Source of the DNA: Forficula auricularia
Taxonomy: Eukaryota; Arthropoda; Insecta; Dermaptera; Forficulidae
DNA: 64,000 nucleotides
Reading direction: 5' to 3'
Assembly: GCA_024734495.1 (NCBI GenBank)
Contig: JALMQS010000225.1
Coordinates: 13,049,573 to 13,113,572 of the forward strand
The translations under genes and the position numbers were made by a program. Under the pieces are notes generated by a model. That model did not search any database, had not been told where the DNA came from, and saw only the letters and a list, made by a program, of their open reading frames with translations. Shown here piece after piece: positions 53,510 to 64,000 of the stretch (the stretch's first letter is position 1; each line of letters starts with the position of its first letter).

Positions 53510-54360
53510 TATATATAGTACACACCCCCTGGACCACCCCTTCGACCTCCCTTCCACCCCAACCCCGCACCTGGCCTCACACCCGGACCCCCACCTCCTG
53601 CATCCCTCCACCCGCACCCAGTTTTTGCATTTCTAGCCTTATAGTGGCCCATAGATTATGTGTAAGTATATAGGTAGATAATTAAATTTCGTATAACTAT
53701 TTTTTAATTAAATAACAATTTATCGAGTTTTAAAATTAATTAAAATGCCAAATTCTAATATATAATAATATTTCTTATGAACTGTTTGTGGGATTTAATA
53801 CTCGAATTTATAATTAATTAAATTTATTATTCATTTTATTTTATTAAACCAATTATTTTACATGAATTTATGCATACATTGTTTTTTGAGCTTCGATTCC
53901 GGAGATTACTTCTCCACCATCGACTGTCCTTGATCATCTTTTTAGTCCTTGTTTTTAATAAGAGGAAAAAACTAATTAAAGAAAAAAACTCTTTTCCGAT
54001 AATTATTTCAATTCCATTGATCCAGTCCTCTATAATTAATCAAATTGTTTACTTTTAATATATAAATAATATTTGTAATAATCTTTTGTGGGATTTAAAA
54101 TTAAAAAACCTATTAATAAATAAAAGATAATTGAACAAAATGTAAACAAACTTGTTTATTAACATTTTAATCTATCAATAATTACTTTAATTAAGAAAAG
54201 ATCAATTAAGATGAATTTTGTCGAGGTCCAAACCTAGCCAGATCGCTTTGTCATCCCCAAAACTTGTTAATAGAATTTGTTTCATCAAAATGGGTAGAGT
54301 CGTTTTCAAAATAAAAAAAATATACAATTTTTGCTCGGATGCTCGTTTAATAAGAGTAGA
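53510..54360 (-). mobile_element. Helitron-like copy with C-rich block
   Basis: Reading leftward from 54360: TCTACTCTTATTAAACGAGC, subterminal body (54080-54300), CTTCTCCACCATCGA block (53840-54060), AT-rich segment, GCATTTCTAGCC, and a C-rich minisatellite (53520-53640). The same order as the 41496-42262 copy, in the opposite orientation; the hairpin end is missing. Confidence 0.5.
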
Positions 54361-55305
54361 TTAGTTTTGGTAAATTCTTCTTTTTAAAATGTGGTTTATT
54401 TTTATTTTAAATACATACATTTGCCACGTAATAATATAGATAATTAGTTTGTTTATTCTTTAATTGTGAAAACAATTAAAATATCTATATGGTATATCCA
54501 CAATATATTATTTTTTATTTCAACCTGATCTAAACATGCCAGAATATAATAAGAATTGTCGTATAGAGAGAACACCGAGTGATGCTCGGTAATTTTTTTG
54601 TTCAGTTAAAATATATTAATATTATTTTTAATTTTAAATTCTAGTAAAAAGGTCGATTTTTAATAGCAGCCAAAATAAAATAAAATTGAAATAAAACTTA
54701 ATTTATATTTTTAACAACGTTTTGACCCTCTATGGCCATCATCAATATGTTGTATCATTGGCCAAAAAGTTTTGAATGTAATTACAATTAAAAATAATAT
54801 TAATCTACACCGAGGTTCTTTTCGTTGACACTTTTAAATCCTTCGAATTGTCGGATTTTTTGAGAGAATGAAATTGATATTCTAATAAATTATTTTATAG
54901 AAAAATACATTTAATTAATTAAATTGGCAAATTTTAATATATAATAATATTTGGGATGATTTATTAGGGGAATTTAAAATAAAAAAAACAATTAATTATT
55001 AAAAGAAAATTAAAAAAAATATAATTATAAATTTTTATCGAGAATACCACCTGTGAACATTTATTTCAATTAACAAAAAACCCTCAAAAACAACTTAGCC
55101 GAAGATGAGACCGTGACAGATCGAATTGTCAACCCAAAAACCCATAAACCCGTGAGGGTCTATGGTGAAAAAATGAAAATCTAAGCTTTTAGACCAAACT
55201 CAACCAAATATTGTATACATAATTAGTGGGCTCTCAGAATTCTATAAGTTCAAAAATTATGGTAAAAAAACGTCCTTGCATATTTGTCAGGGAAGTTAAC
55301 TATTT
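54361..55305. other. Gene-free stretch with hairpin and hammerhead remnant
   Basis: The Helitron-like hairpin ACCGAG-tgatg-CTCGGT lies at 54574-54590. A hammerhead remnant on the minus strand at about 54713-54757 reads TTGATGA, T, GGCC...GGGTC, AAAAC, GTT, with both C3 and G12 mutated. No gene. Confidence 0.4.
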
Positions 55306-55345
55306 GAACCTTGAAGAAGTCAACAAAGTTGACGAAACCTTAGCA
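55306..55345 (+). ncRNA. Hammerhead remnant with perfect stem II
   Basis: TTGAAGA in place of CTGAAGA (C3 lost), extra A, stem II GTCAAC-aaa-GTTGAC (six perfect pairs), GAAAC, CTT, AGC. It shares the downstream AGCAATAAAATATAAATTAT with 30255-30280. Expected inactive. Confidence 0.45.
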
Positions 55346-55548
55346 ATAAAATATAAATTATCTGCATAAAAAAATAGTCCATATTTCCCGATAACAACTT
55401 TAATAATTTAATCGATGGACATAACAAATCCAAATAATTGAATATTTAGTTTTTCCGGAGGAAATGTTTGTTTGATTTTATTGTCGAACAGTGTTATTGA
55501 TTGGCCGCTAGATGGTTAGTTAATCCTCTGAGACAGCCGGACTCTTTC

Positions 55549-56882
55549 TATCTATCTATATAATAAAAATGAATTTCTGTTTCTTTGTAAGCGCAGATCT
55601 CTCAAATGCCTGGACCGATTTGGCTAATTTTTTTTTTAAATCTTCGTAATAGTCCAATTCAGGAAAATTGGAAAATTCAGGAAAAACTAAAAAAAAATTC
55701 AGGTTAGCCAACATAGCTTGCCAAACAATAAAAGAGCTAAACTAGCAAACTAAGCATGTGTTGGCGGCCCTGTTTGTCAGATTTTTGAGTGTCATTCATT
55801 CTCAATAGTTCTAACCACATTATCGTTGAAGAAGAATTTAATACTGCAACAAAGATTTAAAAAAACTATCTATTTTTTTAAAGTACATTTAAAAACAAAA
55901 ATTTTAAAAAAAACGTCATGATAACTAAATTTTTGAAAAAGTTATGGTTATTTAAAAAAGATATTTTTTTCAAAAATTCTTAAATTCTTTTGGGTTGGGT
56001 GAAAATTTTTTAAAAAATTCTGAAAACCGTCCTTAATAGGGTAGAAAAAAATGAAAAAGTTTCAGCCAAGCTTTTGATTATATGCCTATAGATGAAAAAT
56101 ATTTAATTTAAAATAAAGTATGTTATTTAAAAATCATTTTTCTTAAAAATACCCTTGGGAATCTCACCCCATCTTTTTTCTATTGTATTTAATACCCTCA
56201 GGCATTTCAAAAGAACTAAGCCTTTTGGCTTTTGTATTCGAGTTCATTCATTCATTTCAATATTATGTATTTATTTCAAAGTTAATTATAAAGGATTATT
56301 GAAACTATACTAACTAAACTAACTGAAAGGAATTTATTAGCTTTTGGAATTTCTTTAAAAATATATTCTAAAGATTAAAACCAAAATTCAATTAGCCCGT
56401 AGGATTCTTTAAAGAAAACAAAAATCATTTGAAAACTGGTTGTTATATTGTTTTGAAATCTAGGAAATTTCAGCCTATTGAAATTATTAAAAACCTATTT
56501 TGAGCCTAATTAAACCTAAATTTTCTATAATCTAATAATAAACTTTAAAAGATTATTATTTTTAATTTTTTAATTGGATAATTCTCCCTAAATGACGATT
56601 TTTACCTTATTTATTGAATTTTTACAAGACAAAAACTTTATTTTAATTTAAGTTGAAAGGTTCTTTTTGCCGAATAATTGAGTCGCAGAAGGGGACAATA
56701 AAATATTGTCTTCTGCTGGAAAAATAAATTTTTTAAATTCATTCATAAAGAGGTATAAGTACGTTGTCCTCTTCATCAATCTATTACAATTAATTCACAA
56801 GAGATGGATGATATATGAAAGTGTTCTTTACACGTGTATAAAACATCAATAAAACAGCCACGTGGCGAAGCCCCTGGCTAGC
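55549..56882 (+). mobile_element. Candidate Helitron with CTAG hairpin end
   Basis: The left start TCTATCTATCTATATAATAA, then ATGAATTTCTGTTTCTTTGT and GGACCGATTTGGCTAATTTT, is a common insect repeat start. The right end has hairpin-like CCACGTGGCGAAGCC followed by TGGCTAG (56862-56882), as in classical Helitron 3' ends. A PLE-associated tail with a damaged hammerhead (56690-56810) is nested. That both ends belong to one element is not proven. Confidence 0.35.
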
Positions 56883-57417
56883 AAAAGGACCGCCGAAGGC
56901 GGGCCTTGAAGCTGGTCTTATATATATTCTCTACCGAAGAGAGACTTGTCAAAAATGGTAATTTCACAACCGCCTTTGAAAATATAAGTGAATATATATT
57001 CATTTTCTGTTCCAATTGAAGCTTCTATTATTTATCTCTCGTTGTGATTGTAAATTGTACTTTACGTTTATGCAGAATAAATTAATTAGGCATATGACAA
57101 ATGAAGTACCCGAATATCCTTTCATATATAATATTAACTGACAGAGTTTGCACTTGAATTTGACAAAATAAACAAAACTCAGCCAGCAGACTGACTGTGT
57201 GTGTATCTATACAGCATATATTTAATCCATTCTGCCGCCCACTATGCCGTCCACTCATCTTTTTGTTGCCTATCCGATTAAATATTCATATGATAAGCAC
57301 GGGGTATCTCTTAAATTATCCATCCCGCCTTTATCTATCTAGCTGCAAGTTGGGATTTAATCCAACTTGACAGATTTGCTGTCAACCAGAGAGAAATTTG
57401 TTGTTGTTTTGTTGCAG
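56883..57417. other. Probable intron sequence upstream of candidate exon
   Basis: A GC-rich hairpin GGACCGCC-gaa-GGCGGGCC lies at 56888-56907. From about 57190 the sequence shows no match to other repeats of the window and ends in a pyrimidine-rich tract before the AG at 57416-57417. Confidence 0.4.
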
Positions 57418-57491
57418 TGGCACCTGCTGCTCTCATTGCTGTCTGGGCAACCGCACGCAGTTTCGGAACGGAAACCGAATCAGAGGAAAAG
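57418..57491 (+). CDS. Candidate host exon (membrane protein, possibly class B GPCR)
   Basis: A 74-nt segment between TTGTTGTTTTGTTGCAG and GGTAATTT has good acceptor and donor sites. It reads, after two split-codon bases, APAALIAVWATARSFGTETE then SEEK. Base composition is clearly higher in GC than the surroundings and no other copy exists in the window. A hydrophobic stretch with P, then W-A-x-x-R, resembles transmembrane segment 4 and the following loop of secretin-type receptors, where a GWxxP...WAxxR pattern is usual; the GW would be in the previous exon. The gene itself is not identified. It could be a chance ORF. It ends on a codon boundary, so the following exon would begin in phase 0. 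Confidence 0.4.
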
Positions 57492-57648
57492 GTAATTTTA
57501 ATATACCTACTTTACCATATATATCATAACCATTATTTATTAGATATCGGATGTTTGTTTTTAAATTCCTTATTTAGTTTACCCATAAGAACCCAGCACA
57601 AAAATGAACGCACATTTTCGGTCATGTGATACATATATGGTATTCATA

Positions 57649-60600
57649 CGGGGTGAGTTTTTTACTTTATCCAATGCAAAGCATGGGTAAAGTATTGTAA
57701 TCGCTCTCGGGGCAAGCGTGGCTTCAAAGGGTCCTCAGGTAAAGACTACGGAACCCATGGACTCAATTAAAGTCACAAATTGTAGTATTCAATTAGGTTG
57801 AATTTTAGCACGTGACGGTTTTGCCAAAAATTGCATGGGGTCTCGTCGAGAGGCCAAAAAGTGCCATTTTTTCATTTAGTGCGTGCGGATGGATGGATGT
57901 ATGGATGGATGTTATCGTTTTTTTGGCCCACGATTTTTTCCACACCGTTGCACCGATTGAAATGAAATTAAAAACCTAGCATTCTTTGAACAAAATGAAG
58001 CGCTGATTAGTTTTTGGTACATATCGGCCCACAAACATTAGTACTTTATTTCAGTACTTTTTTAGTTTTTCTAAATATCTTGAAAATGACTTAACCAATT
58101 TTGATGAAATTTAATATCCTAATTAAGTACCTTGGGGACCACAAAAAAGGATAAATAAAGTTTTTAGTAAAATTATATTTTAAAGTACTTTACTCTAGAG
58201 TAAGATGGTACTTTTTTAATTTTTAAATTCTTTAAAATTTATTCATTTGAACCTTTTAATATAGCTCATTTAGCCTTGCTTAAGTAAGAATGGATAGGCT
58301 TCTCTCTGTGAAATGCTAAAAATTTGGGAGGAAATTTTATGAGTAACCATAGCAACTGCGTTGTTTCTTATCCGTTACCTTTGCAGAAGACATAGAGGAA
58401 TCGACTTTAAACCAAAAATAGCGATTGATTCTCATCAAATACTTGAGGAATAACCATTCTATATTGGATTTTTGACGTTTCGGTTTTTATTGGTGACCAT
58501 TGCTGAAGACATGGAGGAATCGACTTTAAACCAAAAATAGCGATTGATTCTCATCAAATACTTGAGGAATAACCATTCTATATTGGATTTTTGACGTTTC
58601 GGTTTTTATTGGTAACCATTGCTGAAGACATAGAGGAATCGACTTTAAACCAAAAATAGCGATTGATTCTCATCTAGTACTTGAGGAATAACCATTCTAT
58701 ATTGGATTTTTGACGTTTCGGTTTTTATTGGTAACCATTGCTGAAGACATGGAGGAATCGACTTAAAATCAAAAATAGCCATCGATTCTCATCTACTTGA
58801 GGAATAACAATTCTACATTAGGTTTTTGACGTTTCGTTTATTATTGGTAACCATTGCTGAAGACATGGAGGAATCGACTTAAAATCAAAAATAGCCATCG
58901 ATTCTCATCTAATACTAGAGGAATAATCATTCTATATCAAGCTTGATTTGTTTGCAATAAAAGAATTTAGTCCTTTTGATTTTAAGTCGATTCTTCCACG
59001 TTTTCAGATGAGGTTGCCATTAATAGTCAAAACATCAAAAATGGAATGCAATAAGGTTATTCCTCTAGTATTAGATAAGAATTGATCGTTATTTTTGATT
59101 TTAAGCCGTTTCCTCCATGTCTTCAGCAATGGTTACCAATAATATTCGAAGCATCAAAAATCTAATGTAAAATTGTTATTCCTCAAGTATTAGATGAGAA
59201 TCGATGGCTATTTTTGATTTTAAGTCGATTCCTCCATGTCTACAGCAATGCTTACTATTAATAACCGAAATGTCAAAAATCAAATGTAGAATGGTTATTC
59301 CTCGACTATTAAATGAGAATTATTTTTGAATTAATGTCAATATGAAGTACAAATTGCAAGTGATATCTGATTAATAATAAAGGAACAAACATATTAATAT
59401 TTCAAATGAATTTGGATAAAGTTTAGCAACGATCCGTTGCAGTTTATTTATCTTGAGACAGTCTTATAACTCAAAAACAGTACATTATATGAAAAAAGTT
59501 TCAAATAAAAGTTCATTTTTATCAAGAGGGAAACTAAACTACACTATTGTTTGTCAGCCTAGATGCCTAGAACATCCTTTCAAGGGATTTTTAAGGTCAA
59601 GTTCTGTTTTTTAATTGGAAACCTATATGTTTCTGTACATTGCTTAAATCTACAAAAAAAAAAAACTGAACAGCTTTCATAAGAACTATTGTTTTATACG
59701 ACAGCAAATAAACAAAATATTAAATCAATTAGATCTCAAAGAAAATTCAAATAATAATTATTCTTAACAATTATTCAACTTAATTATCAAATAATAATGA
59801 TCAAATATTTAATTATTAAATAAATAATTTAAATATAATTAATAATTTAATAATTTTGCGACACTGTTCTGAGACATTCCAGAGTGTATCGCAAGTTTTC
59901 TGGATGAATTCCAGTTCCAATTTCGTTATTTTGACCTGTTCCAGTTTCTTCCTAGCCTTTACATTTCTTTTTTTTTAACAGATTTACAACATGATCAAAT
60001 GAGGCTTGCGAGGGTGTATTCCTATAAGGAAAACGCTCATCATCCATTTCAATGGCAGCCTATGGAACACTTCTTCCACATTCACCATAAATTAAGACCA
60101 TTTTAATTTTGTCTTCAACAAAAAATTATCCATTTTTATTATGGTAATACAATATAACTATCTATTGGATTGACACGAGAAATAAACTTTTTGATGCTCA
60201 AGAATTTTAAATAGTTCTATTAAGTAGAAAATAATCTCTTAAATCTGAGTATAACGAGTTTTAATATCATTATAAACACTTATTTTCATTGTTGTGACTT
60301 TTCAATTTAATAATTATTTATTTAATAATTAATTATTTGATCATTATTATTTGATAATTAAGTTAAATAATTGTTAAAAATAATTATTAAGATTTTTTTG
60401 AGATCTAATTGATTCATGTATTTTTGTTTATTTGATGTCGTATAAAAAAATAGTTCTTATGAAAGTTGTTCAGTTTTTTTTGTAGATTCAGTAATATGTA
60501 CAGAAAAATATAGGTTTCTATTTAAAAAACAGAACTTGACCTTGAAATACCCTTGAAAGCTTGTTCTATGTCGACAAACAATAGCGTAGTTTAGTTTTCC

Positions 60601-60683
60601 CCTCGATATAAATAAACTTTTATTTCAAATAATGCACTGTTTTTGAGTTATAAGACTGTCTCAAGATAAAAAAACTCACCCGG
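57649..60683. mobile_element. GTGAG-TIR element split by minisatellite element
   Basis: The left tip CGGGGTGAGTTTTTTA (57649-57664) is followed by a 1.78-kb insertion and resumes at 59448 with TCTTGAGACAGTCTTATAAC. The interior has the reversed transposase-derived segment (59860-60080) and the right arm ends ACTCACCCGG at 60683, beside TA. Without the insertion it is about 1.25 kb. Confidence 0.8.
57664..59447. mobile_element. Helentron/DINE-1-like element with minisatellite, copy 2
   Basis: Reverse of 7324-10393. Left end CTTTATCCAATGC-aaa-GCATGGGTAAAG hairpin, then GCTCTCGGGGCAAGCGTGG, a CATC-type tract, and an array of about eight 119-bp units (58385-59330). The array changes orientation near 58940. 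Right end hairpin GCAACGATCCGTTGC. Insertion into a T-rich site is consistent with the proposed class. Confidence 0.65.
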
Positions 60684-60955
60684 TATATTATCTTATTAAA
60701 TTAAAATAAATTAGCTTTTCTTTTATATATATATATATTTGTATAGAATCAGTTTCTCGAAAACAGCTCTAACGATTTCGATGAAAATCACGGATTAGGT
60801 GGTTTTTGGGTCGACATTTCGATCAGTCTGATCTCATCTGCGAGTAACTTTAATTTCATTGGATTTTTCTCAATATAAGTTTATAATTACTTTTTTAATT
60901 ATTTTTTTTATTTTATTTTAAAACCCACTAATAACTCATTACAGATATTATTATA

Positions 60956-61790
60956 CCGGGTGAGTTTTTTTATCTTGAGACAGTCTTATAACTCAAAAAC
61001 AGTGCATTATATGAAATAAAGTTTCAAATAAAAGTTTATTTATATGTAGAGGGGAACTAAACTACGCTATTGTTTGTTTACCAAGAACAAGCTTTCAAGG
61101 GTATTTCAAGGTCAAGTTCTGTTTTTTAAATAGGAGCCTGTATGTTTCTGTACATATTCTGAATCTACAAAAAAAACTAAACATTGTAATTGAAATGGAT
61201 GCCAAGCATTTTCCTGACAGGGATACTCCCTAAAAAGCTTCATTTTTTTGTGTTGTAAATCTATTAAAAAAAATCAGTAAAGTCTACGAAGAAACTTAAA
61301 AGGCCAAAATAACGAAATTGGAACTGGAATTCATCTAGAAAACTTGCGATAACACTCTGGAATTTCACAGAACAGTGTCGGAAAATTATTAAATTATTGA
61401 TTATAATTAAATTATTTATTTAATAATTAAATATTTTATCATTATTATTTGATAATTAAGTTGAATGATTGTTAAAAATAATTATTAGGTTTTTTTTCTG
61501 AGATCTAATTGATTTAATATTTGGTTTAATTGATATCGAATAAAAAAATAGTTCTTATGAAAGTTGTTCAGTTTTTTTGTAGATTCAGAATATGTACAGA
61601 AACATATAGGTTTCCATTTAAAAAACAGAACTTGACCTTGAAATACTCTTGAAAACTTGTTCTAGGTAAACAAACATTAGGGTAGTTTAGTTTCCCCTTC
61701 CATATAAATAAACTTTTATTTGAAACTTTTTTCCATATAATGCACTGTTTTTGAGTTATAAGAATGTCTCAAGATAAAAAACTCACTCGG
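60956..61790. mobile_element. GTGAG-TIR element, copy
   Basis: TA-flanked, ends CCGGGTGAGTTTTTTTATC and complement ending ACTCACTCGG. Contains the plus-sense transposase-derived segment (61185-61370: GCATTTTCCTGACAGGG, GGAACTGGAATTCATC). Part of the left arm is lost. Confidence 0.8.
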
Positions 61791-62229
61791 TATATTTAAA
61801 TGAGAAAATTTAATTAATTTTAGGTATTTTCTCTATTGAAGGCGGAGTGATATAATTATATATCGCCACCCTAATGCGCAAAGGTCGTAACTCTACTTTT
61901 TTTATTCAAACATCTGATGGTCCATTACACAAGCTTAGAAAAAGTTGTAACTCCAAAAAATGTCTTTCTAGGCTAAAAACTTAAATTAGAAAAGGCTCTT
62001 TGCTTTGAGATGGTTGCTAACAGAAACAGTTTTATAGCTCTCCTGTAAAACAACATATGGGCATTTTCATTTTCTTAAAAATCCCAACAATTAAGTGAAT
62101 GAAAATGACGTAATAAATTATTTTATTAGGTATTCGTGGTTTTCATTATACTTGGTCTGCCTTTCTATTAATTCTACATATATAGTATGTTCTATCACTC
62201 ATTCTTCCGTAGAAAAAATATCTACAATA
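61791..62229. other. Gene-free stretch
   Basis: No recognised feature. CGCCACCCTAATGCGCAAAG at 61865 is GC-richer but has no partner here. Confidence 0.4.
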
Positions 62230-62760
62230 AATTAATTGTATTGTACCAATTATTTCACATGAATTAATGTATACATTGTATTTGAGCTTCGACTTCGGAG
62301 ATTACTTCTCCACCATCGACTGTCCTTGATCATCTTTTTACTCCTTGTTTTTTAATAAGAGGAAAAAACAAATTAAATAAAAAAAACCTCTTTTCCGATA
62401 ATTAATCCAAATCCAATTCCAATCTTCTTTCCCCTAACAATAAATTGCATTTTCTCATTTAAATATATAATATAATTTGTAATGAACTATTAGTGGGTTT
62501 TATAATTTAAAAAAAAATTAATTACTAAAAAGAAATTAAAAAAGTAATTATAAATTTTTATTGACACACCCATCTGTGAAAAATTATTTTAATTTAGAAA
62601 AAACCAATCAAATTAAATTTACCCTAAAACGAAACCCTGAGAGATCAATTTCTCAATCCAACAAGCTTCTTATCCTGGATTTTTATCCATATCTTTAGAG
62701 CCGTTTTCGAGAAAACAATTCTATATATATACATATATACAAGAATTGCTCTTTTAATAA
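62230..62760 (-). mobile_element. Helitron-like fragment with CTTCTCCACCATCGA block
   Basis: Block at 62250-62410 (GAGATTACTTCTCCACCATC), followed by subterminal sequence AGAGCCGTTTTCGAGAAAAC (62697-62717). It ends near TACAAGAATTGCTCTTTTAA. Minus orientation. Confidence 0.5.
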
Positions 62761-63652
62761 TCTAAGATAATTATTATTTTGAATTACTAGAGAATATAAT
62801 TAATGTTTAATAATGTCTGAATATCTCTGGATTCTATCGATCCATATATTAAAGTGGGACAAATGAGATAATAAATCTTTGAAAATAGAACACGAGGGGG
62901 TATTACGAGGGGGTATTTTTTTAGACATTCGCTGATTTTATGTATTGGGCTTGGAAATTATGGTTTTGATGACAGGAGTGACCTTATAAAAGCGAATTAC
63001 TGAAGATATATGATCTGGCAATGGCCAAATGGTTATTAGGAGAGGGGGATAGGGGAGGGGAAAAGAGGGGAAATGCGCATCATCAGACACACAGAAGCTA
63101 AAAGATAAAAACCACAAAGACTCGCCAGCTGGGAAAAAAAACAAAGAGCGTTTCGAGTTTGAAAAAAAAATAAAAAAATAGTGTCGAAATAGAAAATTAC
63201 GTTCAGATAAAAAAGTAAAAGACTGGAGATAAAAGTTTATATACTCTAAAGATATATCAGACATGTTTAAAGAGTAAATTGAGGGCGTACATTTAGTAGT
63301 TGACACAAAAAAGCGTGCTAAATAAATACAGTAGGTACTTGTATAAAAAATAAATAAATAAATAAAATCACTCAAAAAGTTTATTAAATATCCAAACGCT
63401 TCGAGAGAAATTCTTCGTTTATGAATAGAAATTTCTGAAAAGATAGTTACTTTAAAAAAGCATTGACAAAACATCTATAAACATAATTTGAAAATAGAAA
63501 AATGCTATAGAAAATCAATATTTTTTTAAGCCACTCTACACTAATTTACACACACTTACCCACACACACACGAACACTCAATGGCCAAAATGAGCTATAG
63601 TTACCGAAGACCATTAAATAATAAAAATAATAATAAGAAAAAAAAAAATTTT
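62761..63652. other. Gene-free stretch
   Basis: The 178-codon minus-strand ORF (62938-63474) is rich in Phe/Ser/Tyr, antisense to A-rich sequence, with no domain I recognise; I do not call it a gene. Sequence at 63372-63440 resembles 26105-26175 and may be a decayed hammerhead-type repeat. Confidence 0.4.
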
Positions 63653-64000
63653 TGTGGGGTCGGTAGCGCACTCGGTTAAATCACCAACTTTTCTAATCCG
63701 ATTAGGAGAATATCAACCTAGACTTCATCAGTTCGATCCCAGCAAGAAGCAAAGTGAATTTATTTGAAAATAATAAAATACTGGCCCCTCGGCTCTAGAA
63801 ACTGACAATCTCTAGTTCTACAAAATCTCGCGCATGCGCAGGACAAAATTTCGTAACAAGGAACCATGAATCGTGAGAGGAAAAACAAGATTACCCCAGG
63901 TGGTAACCAATCCACCCACCCTCGAGTGGCAACCGGGCATTCATTTTCTGGGGGACCCGGACCATCACGAAATCAAGAAAGAAACAATGGAAGAATAACG
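63653..64000 (+). mobile_element. tRNA-derived SINE of a second family (cut by window end)
   Basis: The head GTGGGGTCGGTAGCGCACTC has an A-box-like TAGCGCACTCGG, and AGTTCGATCCC (63730-63740) fits a B box. The about 50-nt gap between the boxes suggests a tRNA with a long variable arm (Leu or Ser type). The body (CTCGCGCATGCGCAGGAC, GGTGGTAACCAATCC, CGAGTGGCAACCGGGC) is GC-rich compared with the flank. Different from the 18789/19946 family except for GGGGTCGGTAG at the start. Confidence 0.65.

Noticed and set aside
53458..53652. Gly/Arg-rich ORFs (also 33649, 37702, 37737, 44463, 32900, 19242)
   Set aside because: They translate C- or G-rich minisatellite and homopolymer blocks; low-complexity composition, no coding signature.
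54713..54757. Hammerhead on minus strand
   Set aside because: Core has TTGATGA and AAAAC instead of CTGANGA and GAAAC; treated as a remnant only.
62938..63474. 178-codon minus-strand ORF as a gene
   Set aside because: Phe/Ser/Tyr-rich translation of the complement of A-rich sequence, with no domain and no conserved motif; the initiating region overlaps a degenerate repeat.

Overview
Kind of sequence. This is an AT-rich stretch of an animal genome, almost certainly an arthropod and probably an insect. It has no operons, no long ORFs of host type and no bacterial signals. It holds several dead Tc1/mariner transposases, RTE-like LINE ends, tRNA-derived SINEs with target-site duplications (TSDs), hAT-type MITEs, a Penelope-like element (PLE) and Helitron-like repeats. 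I cannot name the species. The only candidate piece of host coding sequence is one 74-nt exon-like segment (57418-57491) with good splice sites. The window therefore looks like intronic or intergenic sequence built from nested transposons.

Layout. 1-7.3 kb: an RTE-like LINE end, a hAT element inside a GTGAG-TIR element, a second LINE split by a foldback element, and a decayed irritans-type mariner. 7.3-10.4 kb: a 3-kb element carrying a ~119-bp minisatellite array. 10.6-12.8 kb: an internally deleted mariner, a G-rich block and another foldback. 13.5-17.7 kb: a 1.15-kb palindrome with hammerhead-like motifs at its edges. 17.9-23.8 kb: GTGAG-TIR elements, two SINEs, a MITE and a second RTE-like LINE end. 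24.5-31.7 kb: a PLE zone with a GIY-YIG ORF, several hammerhead ribozymes, head-to-head palindromes and a snap-back mariner. 32.3-42.3 kb: GTGAG-TIR element, Helitron-like repeats with G-rich minisatellites, and a snap-back DD41D transposon. 42.7-48.4 kb: more hammerhead motifs, a palindrome split by a hAT MITE, and a 2.7-kb foldback. 49-57 kb: another hammerhead, tandem repeats, a Tc1 element with a probable intron, and Helitron-like pieces. 57.4-64 kb: candidate host exon, a second minisatellite element inside a GTGAG-TIR element, and a SINE at the right edge.

Main result. Many otherwise unexplained short repeats share one architecture: CTGANGA, one extra nucleotide, stem II, then GAAA and a short stem III. 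That is the catalytic core of a type I hammerhead ribozyme. Three copies (24658-24700, 24933-24975, 26642-26684) fold completely, with stem I TAGA/TCTA and cleavage triplet GTC. One of the other classes (28081-28120) lies just downstream, in the same sense, of a PLE GIY-YIG ORF. At least four sequence classes of this ribozyme occur, often as mirror-image pairs at the edges of palindromes. The second theme is inverted duplication. Two unrelated Tc1/mariner elements have lost their 5' half and gained an inverted copy of their own 3' coding end as a long TIR, and one foldback family shows a flipped loop. All functional statements are inferences from reading the sequence; no search or folding program was run.
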